From Kalaharituber pfeilii (taxonomy: Eukaryota > Ascomycota > Pezizomycetes > Pezizales > Pezizaceae), in NCBI GenBank assembly GCA_015179045.1, contig WHUZ01000046.1:124001-188000 (forward strand): a stretch of 64,000 nucleotides of DNA. The letters are read 5' to 3'. Position 1 is the first letter of the stretch, and each line of letters begins with the position of its first letter. Under the pieces are notes generated by a model, which had not been told where the DNA came from, searched no databases, and saw only the letters and a list, made by a program, of their open reading frames with translations. Below, one piece after another: positions 9,509 through 19,728 of this stretch. Both the position numbers and the translations under genes were made by a program.

Positions 9509-10957
9509 CAATTGACAAGACTGACCCTCCAGGACAACAACCACCTCAGGACGAGCGTTTGGAAGCAACTCCATAACCACAACGTACCCTCGAGCGAAAC
9601 ACACATAGATCGAAAGCTCTCAGCGCGCTGAGTCTTTTGATCTAATAATTTTTATTCCCAAATACCCGACACCACAAATTTCCCCCTTAGGGTGAACTTT
9701 CGAGGAAATCTTCTGCTCACCACCTCGTTGCCAAAACATCAAACCTGCGCCAAGCACCAATAAGGATGCCAACTAAGAAGACCAAGACGAACCCTCCGCC
9801 GGACCCCCCGACGGCGGAGGGACCCTCTCCCAGCGCCCCCTAGCCCCCGAAGATGTATACATAATGGACTTGGAAGTCGTGCAGAAGGCTATCGAAGAAA
9901 AAGCAGGCATCGCGTGGTCCATGCTGCTTGCATCACTCTGGAAAGCATAGCACAAAGAAAGAAGTCCTCTCCCTAGGGGTCATCCTGGCAATTCAATGGG
10001 GTTCCTCACCGATTTCTTTCCAGGCACACGCAGTCGAGCCGGGAGTGCCCCGGCCAATCCCGTCCTGGCTTGCTGCCTTAATGCCCCCCCCACCCCCCAC
10101 CTCCACCACCCGCTCATGCGGACTGCGCTGAAACCTAGGGTTTCAGCGCAACCCACACGGGACATTCGGAGGAGCCGTCCCTGGAGCGTGCGGCACCGCC
10201 ACTACCACAACCTGCGGGGCCATCCCGCACCCCCACTCCGGCGCCTACCCTGCTATCCAAGAAGCGTAAGGGCAAGGCACCGGTACCACAAGCCGAGTAC
10301 GCCTTTAAACATCGGCTAGATAACAAAGAGGCAGAAAAGATCGTGGTGACCAACGCCGACACAAACCCCCCACTCCCGTCAAGTACCACCACAACAAGAC
10401 CAAAGAACACTACCCCCCCCTCCCCCCCCACCCGACAAAGAAGTTCACCACAACCAGCACTCCGGAGGCCAACACCAGGACAAAAAGCGGCCTCGTCGTA
10501 CATGGTATTGCACTCCGGAAGGACCTGAACAACGTCCGGAGATGGTTAGAGGCAGCAAACCATGACATAGGAAAGGTGGAAGGTATTCAGTAGTTGAGAG
10601 AGAAGGCAATTCTGATGGAGGAAGGCAAAACTACCAGCTCAGTTGTGGTATACCTTGGGAGACAGGTTGAGCTGGAGAAGGTGAGACTGGGAGGAAAATG
10701 GTTGAAGTCCAGCCAGTATGAGTTGGACAGGGGATGGAAGTAATCTAGTACTGGTTTTTCCCCTGAGTATCTGCACATCTCCAATACGTCGGAGGATACG
10801 GGGACTACACTGACCTCAATACACCCGCATTATTAATGAGCGCCGCGGGCATCACATGTAACTACGTCTTACTTTTACTTTCCTTTTATTTCTTAGGTAC
10901 TTTTACCCTCGCCATAGCCCTTAGGGCGGCATGTGAGTACTGATATAAAAAAAAAAA
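9509..10957 (+). mobile_element. Half-LINE (ORF1-only), tail A, near full length
   Basis: It starts just before the shared leader (GGACAACAACCACCTCAGG at about 9531) and ends in tail A with poly(A). Target duplications CCAACTGTGGCA lie at 9497-9508 and 10958-10969. Its 1449 bp hold a degraded ORF1 whose C-terminal RRM-like region is at 10492-10743 with stops in it, then about 200 bp of 3' region. There is no ORF2. The part from 10119 onward is repeated at 35539-36427. Confidence 0.85.
9765..10743 (+). pseudogene. ORF1-like protein remnant
   Basis: The frame opens with an ATG at 9765 but shifts several times. Recognisable parts are the KKRKGK basic motif, the LDNKEAEKI family motif near 10310-10335, a proline/threonine-rich linker, and the RRM-like domain (IALRKDLNNVRRWLEA, then SSVVVYLGRQVELEKVRLGG) ending at 10743. 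One in-frame stop (TAG at 10591) lies in the RRM; the duplicated copy at 35539 has TGG there. This copy is therefore dead, and the second shows the ancestral base. Confidence 0.65.
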
Positions 10958-11663
10958 CCAACTGTGGCAATGCAATGAATTCCGCCTCAAAAGTTTAAAT
11001 AGGCCCGAATGCCTGGCATCTAGACAGGACAAACCTCCCAAAGTAGTGTCGGTAAGGAATATCTTCAGCTGCGCTGCAGAAACTTTGCCTAAGGTACGTC
11101 CAGGCAAAAAAATGACGTATCGGTTTATGTAAACCGGCCTCGATGCAGAAAGGCGGTCAGGGTTGGTGGCATGCCCCGCAACTCCCATTTCCCTGGTCTC
11201 CCATGTAGTGATGAGTTGCCGGTATCGACTTGACTCTGCCGGAACCTAATGAGCTGAAAGTTTGGAATCTCACCAATAGTGGGAGCAGGTAGGTCGCATG
11301 AGGAGTTTCGAAAGGTTTGCGCTCCACTGGCAGCAGCATATGGTTGCTCCCTCTTACAATTCGGACTAGGCTGTGGACTTTGGGATATGGTGGGCGTGCT
11401 ACGAGTTCTGAGCAACACAGAAGGAGCAACTAACATGTGCCAGATTACGTGCCCCTGCCTAGCAATCTGTGCACACGAAGAGCAGGAGACGCCGAAGGTC
11501 GAACCGGGTTGCATTCTGAACTGCATCATGTGTCAATCCACACTATGAAATCGGATTCAACTACGTATCATCAGTTGTAACTGAGTGAGGCAGTGGCGAC
11601 GCAGCTAATGTGCAGAGGCATTTCTGATCGACAATATGTTCGTCTATGGACTGTGTTGCCTTA

Positions 11664-11735
11664 TTTTTATTTTTTTTTTTTTTTTCTGTCACATAACCCC
11701 GCTTGCAGCTGTGCGCCATGGCAGGGCCAGCCTGG
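11664..11735 (-). mobile_element. Tail B LINE relic, minus strand
   Basis: A T-rich run is followed by the reverse complement of tail B (CACATAACCCCGCTTGCAGC, GCCATGGCAGGG). The same relic is at about 37256-37312 in copy 2, so it predates the duplication. I could not fix its 5' edge or target duplication. Confidence 0.6.
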
Positions 11736-12260
11736 CACGATAAGAGCAATTCAGTCGGTGATGCAGCCAGCCTGAGTGGCAGGCGACGGACAGTGGTCAA
11801 GCAAGCCTATCATGTTCAACATCACCGACTTCGTTTTTTGGAGGGGGCCACATTACCCCGCATACAGGCTACCACCCTATGGCAGGGACCCATATATTCG
11901 GGTCAGGTCTATGTAAAAAGCTCGTCGACATAATTAATGGAGTCAAGACATGCATGCAGCTGAAGGAACATTACCTCAGATTAAATGCCAAGAGAGTACT
12001 AGTGCGGCAACTCTACAACTCTAGACAAACAACAGAACGGTCGCTATGAAATTAACGCTTAAGGTAAGCCAATTATGTGGGATTTTTTTCTTATTTTGGG
12101 GAGATCACAAAAACCCGTAGCATATGAGATAACGATAAGGTGAAGATAGGTATGCATAATGAACCAACACCATACCTAACAATAACAGCAACGATAACAG
12201 TATGTAATGGAAATAGAATAAGCTGAAATAGAACCAAACATGTGACAAAGGAGATAGGTT

Positions 12261-12319
12261 TTTTTTTTTTTTTTTTTGGTATCACATAACCCCGCTTGCA
12301 GCTGTTCGCCATGGCAGGG
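12261..12319 (-). mobile_element. Tail-only LINE insertion, type B (59 bp)
   Basis: Poly-T plus reversed tail B, flanked by AAAGGAGATAGGTT at 12247-12260 and 12320-12333. Present at the same site in copy 2 (37849-37906). Confidence 0.9.
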
Positions 12320-12870
12320 AAAGGAGATAGGTTAACGGATGTCACAAGACACAAGATATGCGGCAGTGGTGTGTTTTGACATCATGACTCATTAGCTTTC
12401 ACTAAACTGCCACGTACTATATTGCTGTTTGATTTTGAAAAGTTCTGTTTGCCACACCGGGAAATCATGTAACAATTGGTGCCGGCTAGCGAAGAGGAGT
12501 GCCTTGAACCGCCGGGGAAATGATTTATGAATCCGCTCTCCCGGAGGTCAATCAGGCTCCTCGCTCGAGCTAATACACATCCAATTTCCTTGCGGCAAGC
12601 GCTCATTGCACCTTCGCAGCCCTTCTCCTGGACCCCACCATATCGTGTCATCACCAAAGGGTACTGGAGGTGGCCCAGTCAGCCGCAGTTCTATAGCGGG
12701 GTGCTAACGGTTTGTCCCATGACCAGCTTTCATATTTCTTATAGTAACTAACTACGTCCGTTCTTTCGCATGTCCATCAGCTCAGCACAATCTATTCCTA
12801 CACTATAGCTACCTCCCAACTTCATTCTTGCGCAATCCGTTTCTGTCTCCGTCAATCCTACTCTCCCTCA

Positions 12871-15814
12871 ATGATCACGATCACGCGCCCAGCCCTTGGC
12901 CAACTGGCCACTCTGGGTACCCTCTATGATGCACGAACTGATAACTTCCTGCCAATCTCGCTTTTCAATGCGCAAATCCCAGACTCAGCCATCACCAGAG
13001 CCGACAAGCGTATTACCACATTTGACTATTGCGCAACCGACTCGTTCAAGGAAAAGTTTAGCAAGATGGGCTTCGATGCCGACCTCAAAGCAAGCTTCCT
13101 CGCTGGCATGGTCAATGTGGAAGGTTTCGGCCGCTATCTCAATGGAACCCGAGAGTCCAGCACAGTTGTGGAAGCGTCGATGCATTGCAAGATTACGACT
13201 GAGCATGAGATTCTACAGCTTATGGGCAATGATCTTAAAGATTGTCTCCATCTTCAGAATATTAATGGTGGTTTAGCTACGCATGTCGTCACCGAGATAA
13301 CCTGGGGGGCTTATACAGTTGTGGCAGCTAAGTGTCAGCTGTCACAACACGATATCAAGCACAAGGTCGATGATATCAGGAACACGTTGAAGGCAAAACT
13401 TGAATTGTTGGAGCTTGCGCTTTCTGGGAGAAGAGGGTCTGAGGACGGGTCTGAGGACAATCACGACGATTACACTTCTGGTTGCAACTTCGACGTTCAG
13501 GTTTATGGCGATGTCTTGCCTGACGATGATACGATAGTCACGACATTCGAGGGTGCGTACAAATTTATCGCTAACCTTCCGCACCATATTTCCAATGCGA
13601 ACGGAGGCAAAGGAAAACCGTTCATCTATACCTTATTTCCATTGAGCATCTTGAGATACATGTATCAAATGGATATTGCGGCGAATATTACACTAACACA
13701 AATGCCTTTGGACACTCTCGAGAAATTTATTTACCTGTTTGATAGCTTCCTTAATGTGCAACTGGCACTCTCAGACTACCACTCTCGTGTCAAAGACCAT
13801 AAAAACTGTATCCCGGTAGAACATATCACGGAGATAGAGGCATTAAAAGACCAAATCAATACTCACAAAGCTGCCCTTCAATCTGAGTATCCTACCACAC
13901 TGAAGGATGTTCGATCTGGCAAAGCAGGAGTCGACAAATTGTTAGCATTACTGGAGGAGTTTAGTCCAGGAGCGGTGCCGCCAGAATCACTCATTGTAGC
14001 GTCTGCCAGCTATACGGGCAAGATGGATTTCGTTGACGTTATGATCTCGAAGGGGGCGAAATATGTCGGATTCACTAGTAACATTCAAGACCTGCAAAAT
14101 GCCAGCGGTGAGGTCTACGTTTTCCACTTCAATTGGAATTCTCAGCATCAGCAACCTACTTTCACAGAAAACATTGCGATCCTTCTGGAACTTCTTGGGG
14201 AGAGCAGCACGGACCGGAATGCGTATGTCATCATCAAGGATTGCGATGCTACTGGCGACACTCTAGAAAAGCCATACATATCCTACAAATGCAATAACCA
14301 CACTATTAGTGAGGACTTGGCTGAAGAGCGAAGAGATCTTGCTGACAAGCCCCTCATGAAATATCACACGGACCACTTCGATCGCGTCCAGCACAAGAGG
14401 CCAATCAAAATGGCAAGCGTCCGGCTGCCTTGCCCTCGCAAAGACTGCAACAAGAACGTGCGTCATGACTGGATTTGCTACAAATGTCGTACTTCAGTTT
14501 CATTCGGTTACAGTGACAAGTTCCTCTACTGCGACTGCGGCCGAGGTTTGTACAAGCACTGGAGTTTTCAGTGCAAAGACGCCACGCACGGTATGGAATG
14601 GTCTGAATACCAGCACGGAGAGCTTCTCCCGCTGCTTAAGAAACTCGAGCCCTTCGACGAGCTGAATATCCTGATATTGGGGGAGACTGGCGTAGGCAAG
14701 TCGACCTTCATCAATGCATTTGTGAACTATCTCACCTACGATACACTTAGTGATGCCATAAAAGCGAAGAAGTTGAATTGCATTATACCTTTCTCGTTCG
14801 CTACCTACGTTAACAACGAGGATGGTCAGTTTCTCCCGACAATAGTTCGTATCATCTATCTAAACTAAGTTTTGAATTTTCATTAACAACGATTAGGTCA
14901 GTGCTGGAGTCAGCGAGAATGAAAGGGACGGTTCAAAGGGGCAGTCAGCAACGCAGAAAACACTTGTACACAGTGTCCAGATTGGAAATTACACCGTCAG
15001 GTTGTTTGATACACCTGGTATAGGCGACACCCGCGGCGCTGCGCATGATACAGAAAATATGGCTGATATCCTATCCGTCCTTTCCAATTATGAGAACCTC
15101 CATGGCATCTTAATTCTCCTGAAGCCCAACAACGCACGTCTTACAGTCATGTTCAAATTCTGCATCAAAGAACTCTTAACACACCTTCATCGGGACGCCA
15201 CTCGCAACATGGTTTTCGGTTTCACCAATACTCGCGGATGCAACTATAAGCCAGGTGATACATTTGAGCCACTGAAGAATGAATTGGCATGCAACCCTGA
15301 CGTTCATATCGGCCTCCACAAAGATACCGTGTACTGCTTTGACTCAGAAAGCTTTCGCTACCTCGCCGCCTGGCATCAGAATGTGGATCTTGGAGACCAA
15401 GATGACTACAGCCGAAGTTGGGAGAAGTCAGCGAAAGAGTCCCACAGATTGTTGAAATACTTTCAGAGCCGGAGGCCGCATCTCATCCAAAGCACGGTCA
15501 GCCTGAACGAAACCCGCAACATGATCATAGGGCTCACTAGGCCGATCGCTGAAATTATGCGGACGATGGATTTAACCATCGAAGTGAACCGGATGGAGCT
15601 TGAGTCTCTCTCCAAGGATAAGTTAAAGAAGGAAGACCTCGAGAAGCAACTGTATGTGACTATAAAGAAGCTGGAGGCTAAACCACTCAACCAACCGCGG
15701 ACTGTCTGCTCCAGCGACAACCACTTCGACAGGACGAGCACTCGGAAGCCACTCCGCAACCACAGCGTCCCCCCCAGCGAAACATACATAGATCGAAAGC
15801 TCTCAGTGCGCTGA
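12871..15814 (+). CDS. SNTX-type/thioredoxin-like/GTPase protein, paralogue 1, truncated by insertion
   Basis: Two exons (12871-14844 and 14897 onward) encode a large multidomain protein. Residues 1-30 hold the ALG..ATLGTLYDAR signature that opens the stonustoxin/neoverrucotoxin MACPF-like region found in fish venom proteins and in many fungal and animal non-venom proteins. A helical region follows (about 280-400), then a thioredoxin-like segment (about 400-510), then a Cys/His-rich module (about 519-570; CPRKDC, WICYKC, YCDCGRG). The P-loop GETGVGKST is near residue 606 and the G3 box DTPGIGD near 696. The ORF runs over the junction at 15711 into a half-LINE and stops at 15814, giving about 963 residues instead of about 1232. 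The downstream remainder is at 17145-18054. Role is unknown; pore formation or an innate defence role is inference from the domain family only. Confidence 0.75.
14845..14896 (+). other. Predicted 52-bp intron of paralogue 1
   Basis: GTTCGT...GATTAG with phase 0. Removing it joins two frames whose protein sequence is conserved with paralogue 2, which has the same splice sites. A branch-like TTAAC lies close to the acceptor. Confidence 0.75.
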
Positions 15815-17132
15815 GTCTTTAGATCTAACTTTTATTCCAAAAAACCCAACTCCTCAAGTTTCCCTTGGGGGTTAAGTTTTGAGGAGATTTCAGCTCCCTG
15901 CTCCGTTGACAAGCACACTACTACCCCTGACTTCTTGGCACTTCCACCATGGATCGAACCAATCGATTCGCGGCATTGGGCAGCCCGGCACCGAAAAACA
16001 CATCTTCAGGTGCCAAGACAACAATTGCCAGAAGTACTCGTCTCGAGGCCCCACTGCTCCAGTCAATCATTGAAAAACTTGGTGGAGTTAATATGACTTG
16101 TATGCTTGAGGCAGTGGGAGATATCATTATTCATATCCAGAAATGTATAGAAGACCTTATGAAAAGACCAAACTTCGAGCCAACAGACTTGTTCCTAGGC
16201 TATCTCGGACACGTACACCAGCGCATAGATTTACTCGCAGCAGCAGCGAAAGGGGAACGTTGCAAGAACTATGCTCCCACACAGCGAAGTTATAGGCAAA
16301 AGGAAGGGGAAACACAGACCGAGCCAGAGACAATACCTCCGCTGTCATATGCAGCAATCGTCTCTCAAAGCATTCCACCAAATACACCCCTAGCACAAAA
16401 AACCAACCCACCTCCAGCAGCACCACCGAAAAACCGAACAAGGTCCACCGCTTCTCAATCCAAAAACGCAGCAAGGGGGTCCAGTACCAACCCCCCCAAG
16501 CAGAACAAGAAGCCTCCAACATCATCTCCGAAAGCAAGAACATCCCAGAAAGAAAGGCTCCCGCAATCTGGCCGGGCAGTTGTGGTGCATGGCATAGCGG
16601 TGACGAAGAAACTTGGGAAAGTAAGAGAGTGGATGGAAAAGGCGAACCCATGGATGGGGAAGATTGTTGCGGCAAGATGGTTGGTGAGAAAAGAAAGGAG
16701 GGAGGGAAAGAAGACTAGCTCGATTGTTATCTACCTGGAGGGGGAGGTAGAATCAGATAGTCAAACACCAGCGAAGGTACGGTTATCAGGCAAATGGTAC
16801 CACTCGTGCTTGTATGACTGGGACAGAATAACAAAGGTGGACGGAAAGGGGAAGGGGAGGGATGTGGAGGAGATGGATATGACTGCTTGATTCTCTGGGG
16901 GGATATTTGAGTATTCGTGCTTAATTGTTCTCTTGGGGGATTGGGCTTTCGCTTTGTGTTCCTCCACATCACCGAAGTCATAGTATCGTTGTGTGTTTTT
17001 ACAGGGGGCGATTTAGTATGTAGTTGCACAGGTGCCTGTCTCCGGGCCAGAAGGACTTCGGTCCAGGGACCCTGCCATGGCGAACAGCTGCAAGCGGGGT
17101 TACGTGAAATAAAAAAAAAAAAAAAAAAAAAA
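15712..17132 (+). mobile_element. Full-length half-LINE (ORF1-only), tail B
   Basis: The element starts CAGCGACAACCACTTCG, has the shared leader, one ORF1 (15949-16890), a short 3' region and tail B with poly(A). Target duplications GACTGTCTGCTC lie at 15700-15711 and 17133-17144. Paralogue 2 has the empty site near 41325. The insertion plus duplication adds 1433 bp within coding sequence. Confidence 0.93.
15949..16890 (+). CDS. ORF1-like RNA-binding protein of half-LINE (intact)
   Basis: This 313-residue ORF is open from ATG to stop. The N-terminal 100 residues are conserved with the 50667 copy and helix-rich. The middle (about 105-200) is rich in Pro, Ser, Thr and Lys. The C-terminal 100 residues form an RRM-like domain as in LINE ORF1 proteins: VVVHGIAVTKKLGKVREWME, IVAARWLVRKERR, SSIVIYLEGEV and WYHSCLYDWDR. 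No CCHC zinc knuckle follows the RRM, although fungal LINE ORF1 proteins often have one. No ORF2 follows. The protein could act in trans with a LINE RT to mobilise its own RNA; that is inference. Confidence 0.82.
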   Translation: MDRTNRFAALGSPAPKNTSSGAKTTIARSTRLEAPLLQSIIEKLGGVNMTCMLEAVGDIIIHIQKCIEDLMKRPNFEPTDLFLGYLGHVHQRIDLLAAAAKGERCKNYAPTQRSYRQKEGETQTEPETIPPLSYAAIVSQSIPPNTPLAQKTNPPPAAPPKNRTRSTASQSKNAARGSSTNPPKQNKKPPTSSPKARTSQKERLPQSGRAVVVHGIAVTKKLGKVREWMEKANPWMGKIVAARWLVRKERREGKKTSSIVIYLEGEVESDSQTPAKVRLSGKWYHSCLYDWDRITKVDGKGKGRDVEEMDMTA

Positions 17133-17144
17133 GACTGTCTGCTC

Positions 17145-18054
17145 AGATTTCAGCTGTGTGGAGTACCAGGACGACGGCGCGAACCCGAAAAAGATTGTTG
17201 TGTACAAGACTCTCTGTCACAACCCTTGTTATCTGGAGAATATTCCCCCAGACACGGTATCTTTTCCAGGCCTGGTGCGTTGTGACGCCTTCCGCGGCAA
17301 TAATGGTGTCTGCAAGGGATGTTCGCACCCGTGGCAGTCACATCTGCATGTTTTATACGAGCTTGAGCCAAAGGAGGAGAGAATCATAAGCAAAGAAACC
17401 GAGAAGGCGCTGGCCGCTGCTACTTCCGTCGTGGAAAAAAGGAAAATTGCAATTGCGCAGAAGGAAGCATTTATCAAAGAAATCAAAGCTGAACAGGAAA
17501 AGATGGAGATCTGTGCCATTGCTTTCTGCCTTTTCCTGAAAAAAAACTCGATCACGCCCTACAATGATGCGACTTTGGAGTACCTTACATTCAAGATTCG
17601 AGAGGAAAAGGGTAAGGTGGGTGCTGGCGGCGACCCTACGGAGCTCAACTTCCTGGAGAGTTATCGTGATCAATATCAACAACAGGTCAAGATCCTCACT
17701 GAAAGGATGGAGAAGGGCAAGGGCTTCAAGCTTTTGACCGAACAGCAGGTGCACGAACGCGTTCGCGAGCTTTATTCGTTGGAGCACTACGGCAGGCAAC
17801 TACAGCAAATTAAGACTGTCGTTAAGAAAGCTCATGACAACACTGTCCGCGAGGAGTCCCACCGCGTTCATGTCAACGCAACGCGCTGGAGAGACACTGA
17901 GGGGTTACGCCTATACCAAGCCAATAGAGCACCAGCCTCATACCAAGCCCCTGGAGCGCTCTTGCAGACTGCGTGGGAGACTCCTGAGGGGTGGGCTTTA
18001 ATGAAAATCAAAAGGCTTTGGGGGGAGGTCGCGTCCATGGTTCGTCGCAGTTAA
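17145..18054 (+). pseudogene. C-terminal remnant of SNTX/GTPase paralogue 1
   Basis: This 3' part of exon 2 is separated from the rest by the half-LINE but is still open and in the phase expected if the insertion (1433 bp including one target copy) were absent. It encodes a conserved Cys/His cluster (TLCHNPCYLE, CDAFRGNNGVCKGCSHPWQS), a long charged helical region with coiled-coil character (KEAFIKEIKAEQEKMEI onward), and a conserved C-terminus with NATRWRDTEG. The stop at 18052-18054 corresponds to that of paralogue 2. It has no promoter or start of its own that I can see. Confidence 0.8.
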
Positions 18055-18088
18055 CTTCAGATGCAATGGGAAATGGCATCTTGCCCAT

Positions 18089-18351
18089 TTTTTTTATTTT
18101 TTTTTATTTCATTACTCGCATGCCGCCCTATGGGCTATGGCGAGGTTTTATTAAAGGAAAGAATAACTAAACTGCTAAATACATGTGGTGCCCACGGATC
18201 TAACGTGATGCGGGTGGTGCCATACAACAAGATTTTTCACTTCCGTCCCCTGTCTTGTTCGTATGGGGTGGTCCTCAACCATTTCCCTCCTAACCTTACC
18301 CTGTCGATCTTGGTCGGTCCCTCCAGGTAGACTACGACTGAGCTCGTCTTT
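18089..18351 (-). mobile_element. 5'-truncated half-LINE, tail A, minus strand
   Basis: Poly-T, reversed tail A and the end of an RRM-like ORF1 (minus strand). Flanked by TTGCCCAT at 18081-18088 and 18352-18359. Absent from copy 2, where CTTGCCCACTGATTG is continuous near 42270. Confidence 0.85.
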
Positions 18352-18498
18352 TTGCCCATTGGTAGCGATATGCGGTGTTTGCTTATTTGTACTATTTCTG
18401 TTCTTTGTATTGAAAGATCACGGGCCAGAATTCATGATGCTTCGGCGAAGATATACTGTGTTGGGTTTTTCAGTAGGCGACTGGCACTATACGTGGTA

Positions 18499-18551
18499 TT
18501 TTTTTTTTTTTTTTTTTTTAATATCATTAATCGCGTGCCCCCCTTGGGGCT
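18499..18551 (-). mobile_element. Tail-only LINE insertion, type A (53 bp)
   Basis: Poly-T plus reversed tail A, flanked by ACTATACGTGGTA at 18486-18498 and 18552-18564. Confidence 0.9.
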
Positions 18552-18564
18552 ACTATACGTGGTA

Positions 18565-19464
18565 GTGGAGTGGTACAGCAGGTCACAGCGGGTCGAGAAT
18601 CGCAATTTGGGAAGTGACGTGTAGGGCAGTGTGAAGGATCGGTGAAGGTGGACGGTTATGGGTTGTTTTCCATCTTTTTTTGTGTGTGTGTTATTTTAAT
18701 ATCTTGTTAGTCCTATCCAGTTTTCGGTCATGACATGGGACAAATGTGCCGCCCTTTCTATCATCTCTCTTAGCCAATGAAATTCCGAAGCAAATTAGCT
18801 CGTTGTCTCGCTTCCTCCCAACGTATTGTTCAGTCAAACATTGCCAAAAGCTGTTCCCGCGTCCTCTGCAAGCCCTTGATCCATACTCTCCTCTATGGCC
18901 ACTTTCTGTCCCATTTCCAGCCGTGCTCTGGTATGTGTTGCTTTGTCTCCTCCGGTTCCCTGCAGCCGCTGCATGGTGGGTAATTGGCCTCTCAGATATG
19001 GTATCTCCATTTTGGTAGGCTCTTGTTGCCCATTATGCTGCTTGAGGTGCCAATGTACTATCTAATGTCCTGTGCGGGGTCCGTATTTGAGACTGAGGCC
19101 ATTCCTTTTCCGTCTTCGCCATGTTGTCGGTTCGTTTTTCCCCTGCGTGTCCACATGAAGATTCTCGACGCGAACCTCTCGGCAACGTCCAGCAGGAGGG
19201 CATGCGTTTGATGAACTTATAAATTAGAATCACAAAAAAAATAGAACAGAGGTGGTCTTTACCCTCTGTTTAGCCTAATTCCGGCTCATCTTGTGCCTCC
19301 CTAGGGAAAATGCTAGTTTCCATAAGTTCTGAATTTCCCGACCTTCAATAAATTAAGAAACGTACATATCATAGTTTCCAAGATCGAGCCATGGACAGGG
19401 AACTGCCCCTTTCACCCGACTTCGGGCGAGTGATCTTTTATCACTATGATGTGCAAGCAAGGAC
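18565..19464. other. Non-coding part of segmental duplication
   Basis: No supported ORF. The stretch is homologous to 42400-42960 and, after the hAT insertion, to 46200-46547 in copy 2. Confidence 0.6.
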
Positions 19465-19728
19465 TTTTTTTTTTTTTTTTTTTTTAAATATCATTACTCG
19501 CGTGCCGCCGTATGGGCTATGGCGAGGTTTAGTTACATGAAAGTAAAAGGAAATAAGTCTGATAACATGTAAAACCCACGACTCTCGCTAGGTTTGTGGA
19601 TGGAGGTCCGAGCCGATACGATGGGGCATCCTTTGTCTATCTCCGTCCTCTGTCCCACTCGTACTGGCAAGCTCTCAACCATCTTCCCCCAGGTCTTACC
19701 CTGTCTACTTCCACCGTATCCTCCAGAT

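Larger units (their letters stand above)
10970..12870. other. Upstream region of SNTX/GTPase paralogue 1
   Basis: No supported gene. The stretch is conserved in copy 2 (36440-38490). It contains two minus-strand tail B insertions shared by both copies. The last 90 bases before the ATG at 12871 are pyrimidine-rich and include CACTATAGCT, also kept in copy 2; this is probably the promoter and leader. Confidence 0.55.
10119..19464 (+). repeat. Segmental duplication, copy 1
   Basis: This segment is repeated in direct orientation at 35539-46547. Homology runs through the 3' part of the half-LINE, the whole upstream region, the SNTX/GTPase gene and about 1.4 kb downstream, up to GCAAGGAC at 19464. 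Differences are mostly point changes plus insertions private to each copy. Confidence 0.9.
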
